Below, piece after piece: positions 50,321 to 59,401 of a stretch of DNA of 64,000 nucleotides (its first letter is position 1; every line of letters begins with the position of its first letter). Where the stretch lies: the NCBI RefSeq assembly GCF_013019105.1, contig NZ_BLTE01000011.1, positions 1-64,000 of the forward strand. The letters are read 5' to 3'. Under the pieces are notes generated by a model. The model was not told the DNA's origin. It searched no databases and worked only from the letters and a program-made list of their open reading frames with translations. Made by a program: the position numbers and the translations under genes. The DNA is from Fundidesulfovibrio magnetotacticus. Its GTDB lineage: Bacteria; Desulfobacterota; Desulfovibrionia; Desulfovibrionales; Desulfovibrionaceae.

Positions 50321-51096
50321 ACGCACCGCGACGCCTGCCCGGGTATGTGGAAGCCCTGTGCCTGCTCGCCCTGGCGGGTTTTCTGGGCTACCTGCTCACG
50401 GCGGGTAACTACTGGATGTATCTCAATCCGCGCTTCCGCGCGATCTCCTGGGGGTGCGTCGCCGTGCTGGCGGGCCTGGGCGCGTATTCGCTGGCCCGGC
50501 CGCCCGCGGGGGCCACGTGGCCGCGCGCGGGGCTCTACGTGCTGGTGATCGCGCTCTGCCTGGTCAGCGAACTCGGGCTGGACCGTTGGATGCGGAACGC
50601 CGGGGTGGACGCCACCGCGCAGTCGGGCCAGGAGGAGGCGCTGCCCTCGCGGGTGCGTCGCGAAGGCGTGGAATACGTGCGCATCAACCTGGGCGAACTC
50701 TACGACATCGCGGCCCGCGAGCTGCAGGGCAAGACCGGCCTGCCCTATGCCGTGCGCGGCTTTGTGCGCCGCTCGCCGGAGATGGACGCGCGCGGCGAAT
50801 TCCTGCTCTACCGCACGGCGCTTTACTGCTGCTTCGCGGACGCCACGGCCGTGGGCTTCCGGGTGCGCCCGGAAAAGGGCGCTCCACTGCCCGAGGCCGG
50901 GGCCTGGGTGGTCGCCTACGGCCGTCTGGCGCGCGACAAGGCCGACGCCCAGGCCGCCGAGGAATCCCTGGGCGGATCGGCCTTCTCCTCCGTGCAGCCC
51001 GACTGGGCCTTCCTGGCCCGCGATCTGGAGCCCGAACAGGCCCCGGGCATGGGCATGATGTACGAGTGGCGCTCCGAAGAGCCCTACGCCTTCTAA
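50317..51096 (+). CDS. TIGR03943-type putative permease subunit
   Basis: 259 aa. The N-terminal half has three to four helices (EALCLLALAGFLGYLLTAGN, ISWGCVAVLAGLGAYSL, RAGLYVLVIALCLVSELGLD). The C-terminal soluble half has VRGFVRRSPEMDARGEFLLY and an ALYCCFADATAVGF motif with a Cys pair typical of the family. It overlaps the DUF318 permease gene by 4 bases and probably forms a complex with it. Confidence 0.85.
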   Translation: MNAPRRLPGYVEALCLLALAGFLGYLLTAGNYWMYLNPRFRAISWGCVAVLAGLGAYSLARPPAGATWPRAGLYVLVIALCLVSELGLDRWMRNAGVDATAQSGQEEALPSRVRREGVEYVRINLGELYDIAARELQGKTGLPYAVRGFVRRSPEMDARGEFLLYRTALYCCFADATAVGFRVRPEKGAPLPEAGAWVVAYGRLARDKADAQAAEESLGGSAFSSVQPDWAFLARDLEPEQAPGMGMMYEWRSEEPYAF

Positions 51097-51103
51097 ATTT
51101 TCC

Positions 51104-52009
51104 TCAGGCCGTTTTTGCCAGCGCGGTGGCGATGCGCTCCCGCGCGTCCAACCCCTCGATCCATTGCGGCGGCAGGGCTTCCAGGCCTTTCCACGCGCAG
51201 AGCACCATGCCCACGATCAGGTTGCGCGCGGCCGAGTCGCCGCCCGCCATGGCCGAGTCGGCCAGGGCCTCGGCCGGGGCGTCCTGGTGGCGGGCGATGA
51301 GTTGCACCACGGACTGGAAGGCTCCGTCCACGTGGCAGCTCTGGCCGAAGCGGGCCACGGCCGCCACGCTGTCCTCCCCGGCGGCGGCCAGTCCGGCGTC
51401 CATCCAGGCGTGCAGGGGCGAACCGGGCAGGCGGCCCTCCAGGGAGCGGACCAGGGCCTCGGCCGGGGGCGTTCCCTCCAGGCAGGCCAGGGCCGTGCGG
51501 GCGAAGCACTCGGCTGCGTCGAGCACCTTGGCGTTGTTGTGGGTGAGGGCTGTCTGGGCGCGGCAGGCCTTCACGCAGGCCTCCGGGTCGGCGCGCAGGG
51601 CCAGGACCACGGGGGCGATGCGCGAGGCCCCCGCCAGGTCGTCGGAGGCGCTTCCGGCGTCCTGGGGCTCCCAGCCTTCGGCCAGCCGGGCCAGGGTGGC
51701 CTTGGTGGCGCGGTCCAGGTAGCCGTCGTAGCCGCCCTCGAAGAGGGCGCGCCAGCGGCGGGAGTAGTCGGCGGGGTCGAATCCGCCGCAATCCGCGACA
51801 GACTCCAACAAGAGGAGCGTCTGGTCGCCGTAGTGGGTGAACTGCCCGGCGCGGCGGTTGGGATGGTAGGAGCCAGGCGGCGGATCGGTCAGCCCGGAGA
51901 TGCGGCCGTGCCGCGCGGCGATGGCGGCCTGATCGTAGATCCAGTGGACGCCCAGGGCCAGGCTGTCGCCTGCCAGAGCGCCCCAGACCATGGCAGAGGC
52001 ATTGTCCAT
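51104..52009 (-). CDS. ADP-ribosylglycohydrolase family protein
   Basis: 301 aa, DraG/ARH-like fold. The N-terminal GALAGDSLALGVHWIYD and the C-terminal AMAGGDSAARNLIVGM supply Asp-containing metal-binding loops (the family usually has GDALG and GGDTDT), so dinuclear-metal chemistry is plausible though the motifs deviate. LLLLESVADCGGFDPADYSR is also characteristic. It converges on the TIGR03943 gene with 7 bases between stops. The target protein or nucleotide is unknown. Confidence 0.85.
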   Translation of the reverse strand: MDNASAMVWGALAGDSLALGVHWIYDQAAIAARHGRISGLTDPPPGSYHPNRRAGQFTHYGDQTLLLLESVADCGGFDPADYSRRWRALFEGGYDGYLDRATKATLARLAEGWEPQDAGSASDDLAGASRIAPVVLALRADPEACVKACRAQTALTHNNAKVLDAAECFARTALACLEGTPPAEALVRSLEGRLPGSPLHAWMDAGLAAAGEDSVAAVARFGQSCHVDGAFQSVVQLIARHQDAPAEALADSAMAGGDSAARNLIVGMVLCAWKGLEALPPQWIEGLDARERIATALAKTA

Positions 52010-52029
52010 GAGGCCCTCCCGCCGGGGCT

Positions 52030-52410
52030 TCAGGCCTCCGGCGCCCCGGGGCGCTTGCCCAGCCAGCGGGCCAGGGCGGCGGGTCCCAGGGGTTTCACGA
52101 TCACGCCGTCCATGCCTGCCTCGCGGCAGCGGGCGGCTTCTTCGGCGCCGGTGTGGCCCGTGACGGCCAGGATGCGCACGGGGGGGCGGCCCTGCTCGGC
52201 CTCGGCGGCGCGCATGCGGCGGGCGGTTTCCGGGCCGTCCAGCACGGGCATTTCCATGTCCAGGAGCACGGCGTCGAAGGCCTGCTCCCGGAAGGCTTCC
52301 AGGGCGGACAGTCCGTCCGGGAGGATAAGCGCCTCCATACCGGCGCGCTCCAGCAGCAGGGAGGCCAGACGCCGGTTCACCGGGTCGTCGTCGGCCACGA
52401 GGATTTTCAC
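52030..52410 (-). CDS. Stand-alone response regulator receiver
   Basis: 126 aa, CheY-like. MKILVADDDPVNRRLASLLL with the acidic triad, the phosphoacceptor in FDAVLLDMEMPVLDGPETAR, and LAVTGHTG followed by DGVIVKPLGP with the conserved Lys. There is no output domain. The opening DDDPVNR is typical of receivers from hybrid kinases. It lies 20 bases upstream of the ADP-ribosylglycohydrolase gene, possibly co-transcribed. Confidence 0.93.
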   Translation of the reverse strand: MKILVADDDPVNRRLASLLLERAGMEALILPDGLSALEAFREQAFDAVLLDMEMPVLDGPETARRMRAAEAEQGRPPVRILAVTGHTGAEEAARCREAGMDGVIVKPLGPAALARWLGKRPGAPEA

Positions 52411-52441
52411 GTCTCGCTCCTCAGGGCAACGGCTTGAACCG

Positions 52442-52475
52442 CGCGCTGGCCGATCCGGGAGGTCCGGCCAGCGCG
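52442..52475 (-). terminator. Hairpin between the EF-hand and receiver genes
   Basis: CGCGCTGGCCG (52442-52452) pairs perfectly with CGGCCAGCGCG (52465-52475) around a 12-nt loop, just past the stop of the EF-hand gene. It probably ends that transcript. Confidence 0.55.
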
Positions 52476-52486
52476 GCAGTGGGGGG

Positions 52487-52789
52487 CTACTGGGCCGGGG
52501 CGTCCTTCTTGGCCTTGCGGGCCTGGGCCTTCTCGCGGGCCTTGGCGCGCACGCCTTCGAGGTCTTCCTTGGTGACGAAGCCCTTGCCGGTGGGGTCGAG
52601 CTTTTCCCAGCGAGCGGCGGCGCGCTTTTGCGCGGCGGCCATGAACTCGTCCTTGGTGACCTTGCCGTCGCCGTTGGCGTCCAGGGTCTTGAAGGCCTTG
52701 TCGCCCTTGACGGGCGCGTCGTCCTGGGCCAGGGCGGGGACGGCCAGGGTCAGGCTGAGGGCCAGCATGAGCAGAATCGCGCGTTTCAT
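52487..52789 (-). CDS. Secreted EF-hand protein
   Basis: 100 aa. A clear signal peptide (LLMLALSLTLAVPALA) ends near AQDD. One canonical EF-hand loop DANGDGKVTKDEF is followed by a degenerate one, DPTGKGFVTKEDL. The tail is Lys/Ala-rich and helical. It probably binds calcium in the periplasm. AGGAG lies 6 bases before the ATG. Confidence 0.88.
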   Translation of the reverse strand: MKRAILLMLALSLTLAVPALAQDDAPVKGDKAFKTLDANGDGKVTKDEFMAAAQKRAAARWEKLDPTGKGFVTKEDLEGVRAKAREKAQARKAKKDAPAQ

Positions 52790-52857
52790 GAGCGGCTCCT
52801 GAAAAAAACGTTTTCCGACACAGTAATAGGAGCGCAGACCCTTGTCCATCGCAAGTC

Positions 52858-53424
52858 TCAACCGGCCAGGGCGATCTTGAGCCCGATGCCCAGCAGGGTG
52901 ACGCCGCCCAGCACCTCGGCCCAGCGGCTGAGGGCGGCCACGCGTCCGGCCATGCAGCCGATCTTCACGCCCAGGGCCGTGATGACGAAGCAGACCACGC
53001 CGATCACCACGGCGGGGAACCACACAGACTGGCCCAGCACCGAGAAGGAGAGGCCCACGGCCATGGCGTCGATGCTGGTGGCCACGGCGAGCACGAAAAG
53101 CTGCATGCCCCGGGTGGGGTCCTTGGGGGGGCAGGAGTCGTCCTCCTCGCCGCCTTTCACGCCTTCCCAGATCATCTTGCCGCCCACGAAGGCCAGCAGG
53201 GCGAAGGCGGTCCAGCCCGCGTAGGCGTGGATGAAGTCGCGCACGGCGAGGCCCAGGACCCAGCCCGCCACGGGCATGAGGGCCTGGAAGAGTCCGAAGG
53301 CGAAGGCCATGCGCAGAAGCTGGGCGGCCTGGGCCTGGCGCAGGCAGATGCCGGTGGCCAGGGCCACGGCGAAGGCGTCCATGGCCAGGGCCACGGCGAT
53401 GGCGAAGAGCGTCGCGAAGGGCAT
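52858..53424 (-). CDS. mntP: Manganese efflux pump MntP
   Basis: 188 aa, the usual length. Two repeats with paired Asp motifs: AVALAMDAFAVALATGICLR and AVATSIDAMAVGLSFSVL, which carry the acidic residues needed for Mn2+ export; six helices. AAGGA is 9 bases before the ATG. Its 5' region contains two exceptionally long hairpins (53450-53639), which differ from the known yybP-ykoY manganese riboswitch pattern. Confidence 0.93.
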   Translation of the reverse strand: MPFATLFAIAVALAMDAFAVALATGICLRQAQAAQLLRMAFAFGLFQALMPVAGWVLGLAVRDFIHAYAGWTAFALLAFVGGKMIWEGVKGGEEDDSCPPKDPTRGMQLFVLAVATSIDAMAVGLSFSVLGQSVWFPAVVIGVVCFVITALGVKIGCMAGRVAALSRWAEVLGGVTLLGIGLKIALAG

Positions 53425-53449
53425 GATGGTCCATCCTTGGGCAGAACTG

Positions 53450-53529
53450 CCGGGGCGCGCAGGATGCCAAAGAGGCGGCCGGCGGTCCAGGGAAATCGGC
53501 CCGCCGCTTTGGCATCCTGTGCGCCCCGG
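53450..53529. repeat. Long inverted repeat 1 upstream of mntP
   Basis: The arms 53450-53478 and 53501-53529 are 29 bases each and complementary at 27 positions, around a 22-nt loop. The outer ends are CCGGGGCG and CGCCCCGG. It begins 26 bases upstream of the mntP ATG, so on the minus strand it would form in the mntP leader. No reading frame with a ribosome-binding site is present. Confidence 0.85.
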
Positions 53530-53550
53530 CACGCTGTTCGTCGTCTTCAA

Positions 53551-53639
53551 GCCTGCCCCGGTCCTCTCCTCAGGACGGCTGGACGGACCGATTTGAAGAC
53601 GATTCGTTCAGCCGCCCTGAGGAGAGGACCGGGACAGGC
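53551..53639. repeat. Long inverted repeat 2 upstream of mntP
   Basis: The arms 53551-53581 and 53609-53639 are 31 bases each and complementary at 29 positions, around a 27-nt loop. The inner arm reads CGGTCCTCTCCTCAGG. The loop part 53585-53603 matches the loop of the long hairpin at 46041-46093 (17 of 19, inverted), so the two belong to one family. Repeat copy D lies 18 bases to the right. Confidence 0.85.
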
Positions 53640-53657
53640 GACGTGGTCGTGGCCGGG

Positions 53658-53750
53658 GAAGCCCGCGAAGCAACTGCCGGGTCCAGGGGGGAGCCCCCCC
53701 CGGCGGGAGAGTCCAGAGAGGGCAGCGCCCTCTCTGGCCGCCGGAGGCCT
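53658..53750 (-). repeat. Hairpin repeat family, copy D (inverted)
   Basis: GAAGCCCGCGAAGCAA (53658-53673), then a G-run/C-run stem (53685-53701), then the 11-bp perfect stem CCAGAGAGGGC-AGC-GCCCTCTCTGG (53713-53737), then GCCGCCGGAGGC. The modules and order are those of copy B read in reverse. The remaining bases up to 53846 include a C-run and nothing recognised. Confidence 0.82.
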
Positions 53751-53846
53751 CCCCTACGACCGGGGCATCGCCCCCCCCCCCTCGACAACGAAACGGCCGG
53801 TCGCTTTCGCGTCCGGCCGCCGTGTCGTATCCAGTTCACGCCCGGT

Positions 53847-54902
<1,056 letters not shown>

Positions 54903-54989
54903 GGCGTGTCTCCTCGGGGGAAGGGGTTCCAGCGAGTATAGCGCGGCCCGGGGGCGCGGGCAATGAAAGTCCGCGAGGGGGCGAAAAAT

Positions 54990-55397
54990 TCAGGAGGCGC
55001 AGGCCGGGCAGACGCCTTCGAGGCGCACGTCCACGTGGACGACGCCGGGGAGGTCCACGCCGACCCGAACGGTCCCGGGCTCCAGGCAGAGCAGGCGGCG
55101 GCAGCGCAGGCAGTGGAAGTGGTGGTGTTCGGGGTGTCCGGGGCCTCCGGCGCAATAGCGCACGGAGCCGTCGCCCGCGTCGTGGCGCTGGATGAGCCCT
55201 GCGTGGTGCAGAGCCTCCAGACAGCGGTAGAGGGTCACCTTGTCCATGGGGGCTTCGCGGCGCAGGGCGGCCAGGAGGGCGGGCGGGGCCAGGGCCTCCT
55301 CGGCGTCGAGCACGGCCTGGAGCACGCGCAGCCGTCTGGGCGTGGCGCGCAGTTCGCTGGCCGCCAGGAGGCGGGCGGCGTCGCAGGCGGAGCACAT
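54990..55397 (-). CDS. zur: Fur family regulator, probably Zur
   Basis: 135 aa. Winged-helix DNA-binding part (RATPRRLRVLQAVLDAEEAL, MDKVTLYRCLEALHHAGLIQ), then the metal-sensing half with PGHPEHHHFHCLRCRRLLCL and a C-terminal VCPACAS, giving the two structural CxxC pairs. ATG 55397 overlaps the znuB stop by one base (TGATG). Last place in a znuACB operon is the main reason to call it Zur rather than Fur or PerR. Confidence 0.85.
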   Translation of the reverse strand: MCSACDAARLLAASELRATPRRLRVLQAVLDAEEALAPPALLAALRREAPMDKVTLYRCLEALHHAGLIQRHDAGDGSVRYCAGGPGHPEHHHFHCLRCRRLLCLEPGTVRVGVDLPGVVHVDVRLEGVCPACAS

Positions 55398-56200
55398 CAG
55401 GTCCTGCTCCGGGAGAGGAGGAGGTCTGCGAAGAACCACAGCGAGGCCGCCGCGATGATGGAGGCCCCGCTGGAGAGGTCCAGCCAGTAGGAGAGGGCCA
55501 GCCCGGCCAGGCAGAAGAAGGCGCAGTAGAGGGCGGAGAGGATCATCATGGCGCCCAGGGAGCGGCAGCGCCTCTCGGCCAGGTAGGGGGGGATGGTGAG
55601 CAGGGCGATCACCAGAATGAGCCCCACCACGCGGATGATGAGCACGATGGAGGCGGCCGTCATGCAGAGCATGGCCGTGTGCAGCAGGCGCACGGGCACG
55701 CCGCGCAGCCCCGCGAACTCGGGATCGAAGCTCATGGCGGCGAAGCCCCGGTACCAGCAGGCGGTGGCGAGCGCCACCAGGGCGTCCAGGCAGGCCATGA
55801 GGAGCAGGTCCTCGGGGGGCACGGCCAGGATGGACCCGAAGAGGAAGCTCATGAGGTCCACGTTGTAGCCGCGCGAGAGGTCCACCAGGAGGATGCCGAA
55901 GGCCATGCCCGCCGCCCAGAGCACGCCCACCACGGTGTCGGCGCGCTCGCCGCGCCCGAAGGTGACCAGGGACATGAGCGCGGCCGCCGCCACCGAGAAG
56001 GCCACCGTGACCGGCAGCACCGGCAGCCCCAGGAAAAAGGCCAGGCCCACGCCGCCGTATGCCGCGTGGGAGATGCCCCCGGCCACGAAGACCACCCGGT
56101 TCACCACCACCAGCGTGCCGATGACGCCGCAGGCGATGCTGGCCAGGAGACCGGCCATGACGGCGCGCTGCATGAAGTCGTAGGAGAAGGCCTCGATCAC
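55397..56200 (-). CDS. znuB: Zinc ABC transporter permease
   Basis: 267 aa, ABC-3 family permease with about eight helices: FMQRAVMAGLLASIACGVIG, GGISHAAYGGVGLAFFLGLP, GVLWAAGMAFGILLVDLSRG and VGLILVIALLTIPPYLAERR. It overlaps znuC by 4 bases and zur by 1 base. Manganese or iron are alternative substrates for the family; the neighbours favour zinc. Confidence 0.93.
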   Translation of the reverse strand: MIEAFSYDFMQRAVMAGLLASIACGVIGTLVVVNRVVFVAGGISHAAYGGVGLAFFLGLPVLPVTVAFSVAAAALMSLVTFGRGERADTVVGVLWAAGMAFGILLVDLSRGYNVDLMSFLFGSILAVPPEDLLLMACLDALVALATACWYRGFAAMSFDPEFAGLRGVPVRLLHTAMLCMTAASIVLIIRVVGLILVIALLTIPPYLAERRCRSLGAMMILSALYCAFFCLAGLALSYWLDLSSGASIIAAASLWFFADLLLSRSRT

Positions 56201-57024
56201 GGACGACCTCCTTCCGGGGCGTCGGAGGGCGAGGAGGGCGAAGGGGCGATGCCGGCCGCGCAGGAGGGGCAGTGGTCGTGGGGGTGGGCGTGGGCCAGCA
56301 GCTCCACGGGGCAGCCGTGGGGGCCGCAGCGGTAGACGGCCTCGAACATGCTGCGGGTCAGCTCCGGGCGGGGGTGGAAGTGCACGGAGCCGTCCACGCA
56401 GGCCACGCAGGTGACGTGGCGCGAGATCACCGAAATGTCGTGGCTGACCAGCACCACGGTGAGGCTCTTGGCCAGCTCGCCCAGGAGCTCCTGGAGCGCG
56501 GAGCGACCGGAGGGGTCCACGCTGGCCGTGGGCTCGTCGAGCAGCAGCATCTCCGGGTCGCAGGCCAGGGCGCGGGCGATGAACACGCGCTGGCGCTGCC
56601 CGCCGGAAAGGTCGGCGAGGGGGCGCTTTGCCAGGTGGGCCACGCCGGTGCGCTCCAGGCAGGCCATGGCGGCGGCGCGGTCCTCGCGGCTCCAGAAGGG
56701 CCAGAGGCTTCGGGGGCCCAGGCGGCCCATGAGGGCCGTCTCCAGGACGCTCACGGGGAAGGCGCGGCCGCTGGCCGTGGTCTGGGGCATGTAGCCCACG
56801 CGCCGGGCGGCCTCCGAGGGAGGCAGGCCCAGCACGCGCACGGTCCCCGAGCGGGGCCGGGCCAGGCCCAGGAGCAGGCGCAGGAGGGTGGTCTTGCCGC
56901 CGCCGTTGGGGCCCAGCACGGCGAGGTATTCGCCCCGGGGGACGCGCAGGGTGGCGTCCCTCAGGGCGAGAGTCTCGCCGTAGGCGTAGCTTACGGCGTC
57001 GAGTTCCAGGGCGTAGCCGTTCAT
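56197..57024 (-). CDS. znuC: Zinc ABC transporter ATP-binding protein
   Basis: 275 aa. Walker [16 protein letters not shown]-loop YMPQTTA, signature [19 protein letters not shown], Walker [13 protein letters not shown], and the switch His in [10 protein letters not shown] His/Cys-rich C-terminal extension ([27 protein letters not shown]) is characteristic of zinc-family ATPases and may bind metal. The start is 10 bases after the znuA stop. Confidence 0.94.
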   Translation of the reverse strand: MNGYALELDAVSYAYGETLALRDATLRVPRGEYLAVLGPNGGGKTTLLRLLLGLARPRSGTVRVLGLPPSEAARRVGYMPQTTASGRAFPVSVLETALMGRLGPRSLWPFWSREDRAAAMACLERTGVAHLAKRPLADLSGGQRQRVFIARALACDPEMLLLDEPTASVDPSGRSALQELLGELAKSLTVVLVSHDISVISRHVTCVACVDGSVHFHPRPELTRSMFEAVYRCGPHGCPVELLAHAHPHDHCPSCAAGIAPSPSSPSDAPEGGRP

Positions 57025-57034
57025 CGTTCTCCGG

Positions 57035-57931
57035 TCATTGCAGGGCTTCGCGCAGGGCCTTGGCCACGCGCAGGAGGTTCTGGTCCCAGTCGGGGGCCAG
57101 GTCGTCGGCGGTGACCAGCTTCGCGCCGAGGGCGTCGGCGATGGTCTGGGCGGTCCTGGCCGAGAACTGGGGCTGCACGAACACGGCGCGGGCCTTGTGC
57201 TCGCGGGCGTGCTCGATGAGTTCCTTGAGCTTGCGCGCCGAGGGCTCCTTGCCGCCGGACTCGATGGCCACCTCGCGCAGGCCGTGGTCCTTGGCGAAAT
57301 ACGCCCAGGCGGGGTGGAAAACAAGGAATTCCGAACCAGGGGGAACCTGGCCCAGTTCGGCGCGGAGCTTGGCGTCCAGGTCGCGGCAGAAGGCGCGGAA
57401 GGCCTCCAGGTTTGCGCGATAAGTCTGGGCGTTGGCGGGGTCCAGGCGTTCCAAGGCCAGGGCCACGTTGGCGGCCTGCACCTGGGCCAGGGCGGGGGAG
57501 GTCCAGGTGTGCGGGTCGGTTTCCAGATGATGTTGTTTTTCGTCCTGTTTGCCGTGCCCCTTCTTGCCGTGCCCGTGCTCGTGCTCTTCCAGGGGGAGCA
57601 GGTCCACGCCCTGGTTGGCCTGCACCACCTGGAGCGAGGGGTTGGACTGCGTGAGCTTGGGCAGCCAGACCTCCTCGAAATCCACGCCCTGGGCCACGTA
57701 GAGTCGGGCCTTGGCCACCTGGGCCATCTGGCCGGGCTTGGGCTCGAAGGTGTGGGCGTCGGCCCCGGAGCCGACCATCACGAAAACTTCGGCCAGAGGC
57801 CCGGCGATCTTCTCCACGATGAACTTCTGGGGCGCCACGCTCACCCCCACGGAAAGCGGGGCGGCCAGGGCGGGGACGGCGCAGAGCGCGAGGGCGAGAG
57901 CCAGCACGGCTGGACGGATCAGGATACGCAT
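57035..57931 (-). CDS. znuA: Zinc ABC transporter substrate-binding protein
   Basis: 298 aa. Signal peptide (AVLALALALCAVPALAAP), metal ligands in GADAHTFEPKP, DPHTWTSPA, LVFHPAWAYFA and the C-terminal Asp region, plus the His-rich flexible loop (EHEHGHGKKGHGKQDEKQHH) typical of zinc rather than manganese binders. GGAGG lies just before the ATG. The promoter overlaps a perfect 25-bp palindrome. It is the first gene of znuA-znuC-znuB-zur. Confidence 0.95.
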   Translation of the reverse strand: MRILIRPAVLALALALCAVPALAAPLSVGVSVAPQKFIVEKIAGPLAEVFVMVGSGADAHTFEPKPGQMAQVAKARLYVAQGVDFEEVWLPKLTQSNPSLQVVQANQGVDLLPLEEHEHGHGKKGHGKQDEKQHHLETDPHTWTSPALAQVQAANVALALERLDPANAQTYRANLEAFRAFCRDLDAKLRAELGQVPPGSEFLVFHPAWAYFAKDHGLREVAIESGGKEPSARKLKELIEHAREHKARAVFVQPQFSARTAQTIADALGAKLVTADDLAPDWDQNLLRVAKALREALQ

Positions 57932-57957
57932 GGGGACCTCCGGACAGGTGATGGGGT

Positions 57958-57982
57958 CTACATGCAACCTGGTTGCATGTAG
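57958..57982. promoter_or_regulatory. Perfect 25-bp palindrome, probable Zur operator
   Basis: CTACATGCAACC, a central T, then the exact reverse complement GGTTGCATGTAG. On the minus strand a TTGACC -35 abuts it (57982-57987), so it fills the -35/-10 spacer of the znuA promoter. The divergent cbiM gene starts 116 bases to its right. Its role in zinc repression is inferred from the adjacent Fur-family gene in the znu operon. Confidence 0.82.
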
Positions 57983-57999
57983 GTCAACGGGAAAAGCGC

Positions 58000-58029
58000 T
58001 TGACGAGTGACACGTCCTGCTGGAATGTA
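58000..58029 (+). promoter_or_regulatory. Possible cbiM promoter
   Basis: TTGACG (58000-58005), an 18-base spacer and AATGTA (58024-58029). It lies 18 bases right of the palindrome, so a repressor on the palindrome would sit just upstream of this -35. No cobalamin-riboswitch-sized leader fits in the remaining 68 bases. Confidence 0.35.
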
Positions 58030-58097
58030 GCATAAAAATGGCGCTTGTGCCGAATCCTCCATGCTTCCGGGATGATCCGGGGGCGAAGGTGTCCACC

Positions 58098-58691
58098 ATG
58101 CACATTTCCGAGGGGGTGCTCTCCGCGCCGGTGCTGGCGGGCGGGGCCGTGCTGGCCGTGGCGGCCACGGCCGTCGGCCTTCGCAAGCTCGACGGCGAGG
58201 ACGCCGTGCGCGCGGGCGTGCTCGCGGCGGCCTTCTTCGCGGCGAGCCTGGTGCACCTGCCCATAGGGCCCGCGAGCATCCATCTGGTGCTCTCGGGGCT
58301 CATGGGGGCGCTCCTTGGCTGGGCGGCCTTCCCGGCCATCCTGGTGGGCCTGGCGCTCCAGGCGCTCATGTTCCAGTACGGGGGCGTCACGGTGCTGGGG
58401 GTGAACGCCGTGGTCATGGGCTTGCCCGCCGTGGCGGCGGGCCTGGCCGCGCGTCCGCTGCTCAGGCGCTCGGGGCCTGCGTTCGCCCTGGCGGCCTTCG
58501 GGTGCGGGGCGCTCGCCATCCTGGGCAGCCTCGCGCTGCTCTACCTGGCCCTGGTGCTCTCGGGCGACGCCCTGAGCGTCTTCGCGGGGATCTTCTTCTG
58601 GTCGCACCTGGCGCTCATGGGCGTGGAGGGAGCCATCACCCTGTTCATTCTCGGATTCCTGAAGCGCATGCGCCCGGAACTGCTCGCATGA
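58098..58691 (+). CDS. cbiM: ECF transporter substrate-binding membrane component, CbiM type
   Basis: 197 aa. The N-terminal MHISEGVLSAPVL supplies the His2 metal site that defines CbiM/NikM proteins, followed by SLVHLPIGPASIHLVLSGLM and LALQALMFQYGGVTVLGVNA. Characterised relatives take up cobalt or nickel. Divergence from a zinc operon and its palindrome raises the possibility of zinc. ATG 58098 is followed by cbiQ with a 4-base overlap; no cbiN gene lies between. Confidence 0.9.
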   Translation: MHISEGVLSAPVLAGGAVLAVAATAVGLRKLDGEDAVRAGVLAAAFFAASLVHLPIGPASIHLVLSGLMGALLGWAAFPAILVGLALQALMFQYGGVTVLGVNAVVMGLPAVAAGLAARPLLRRSGPAFALAAFGCGALAILGSLALLYLALVLSGDALSVFAGIFFWSHLALMGVEGAITLFILGFLKRMRPELLA

Positions 58692-59401
58692 CCGGTCTGG
58701 ACGCCCGCGTCCGGCTGGCCGGATGCCTGGCGCTCTCGGTGGCCGTGGCCGTGTGCCGGGGCTGGCCCGCCGCGTGGCTGGGACTGGCCCTGGGCGCGGC
58801 CTCCCTGTCTTTGGGGCCGCGCGGGTTCGCCCCGTTCGTCCGCCGCCTGTGCTTCGTGAACGTCTTCTTCCTGGGCGTCGCGGCCACCGCGCCGCTCTCC
58901 GTGCCGGGCGAGGCCCTGTTCCATGTGGGGCCGCTGGCCTTCTCGCGCGAGGGGCTCATGGCCGGGCTGCACATGGCCCTCAAGGGCAACGCGGTGTTCC
59001 TCATTTTCCGGGGGCTGGCCGCGCCCGTGCCCCCCGAGCGCCTGGGCCAGGCCCTCTCGGGCCTGGGCGTGCCGGACAGGCTCTGCCTGGTGCTGGCGCT
59101 GTGCACCCGCTACCTGGGGCTCATGCGCCTGGAGTGGGAGCGACTCTTCACCGCCGCCAGGCTGCGCGGGTTCGACCCCTCGGCCACGCTGCGCGCCTGG
59201 AAGATCTACGCCCTCATGCTGGCCCTGCTGCTCATGCGCGCCCTGGACCGCGCCCGTTGCGTGCATCAGGCCATGCTCTGCAGGGGCTTCGACGGCCGTT
59301 TCCGGGGCCTGGACCCCAAACCCCTCGGGGCCGCCGACCTGGCCCTGTGCCTGGCCTGCCTGGCTGGAACCGCCGGGGTGGCCTTCCTGGAGTACGCATG
59401 A
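58688..59401 (+). CDS. cbiQ: ECF transporter transmembrane coupling protein, CbiQ type
   Basis: 237 aa, four to five helices. The coupling-helix motif ARLRGFDPSA (family A-R-G) and a second one, MLCRGFDGRF, contact the ATPase. It overlaps cbiM and cbiO by ATGA at both ends. It works with CbiM and CbiO as an energy-coupling module. Confidence 0.9.
   Translation: MTGLDARVRLAGCLALSVAVAVCRGWPAAWLGLALGAASLSLGPRGFAPFVRRLCFVNVFFLGVAATAPLSVPGEALFHVGPLAFSREGLMAGLHMALKGNAVFLIFRGLAAPVPPERLGQALSGLGVPDRLCLVLALCTRYLGLMRLEWERLFTAARLRGFDPSATLRAWKIYALMLALLLMRALDRARCVHQAMLCRGFDGRFRGLDPKPLGAADLALCLACLAGTAGVAFLEYA

Noticed and set aside
53425-53846. yybP-ykoY manganese riboswitch before mntP
   Set aside because: The leader folds into long near-perfect stems; the conserved internal loops of that riboswitch were not seen.
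57983-58097. Cobalamin riboswitch before cbiM
   Set aside because: Only about 115 bases are available and no B12-box-like sequence was seen.
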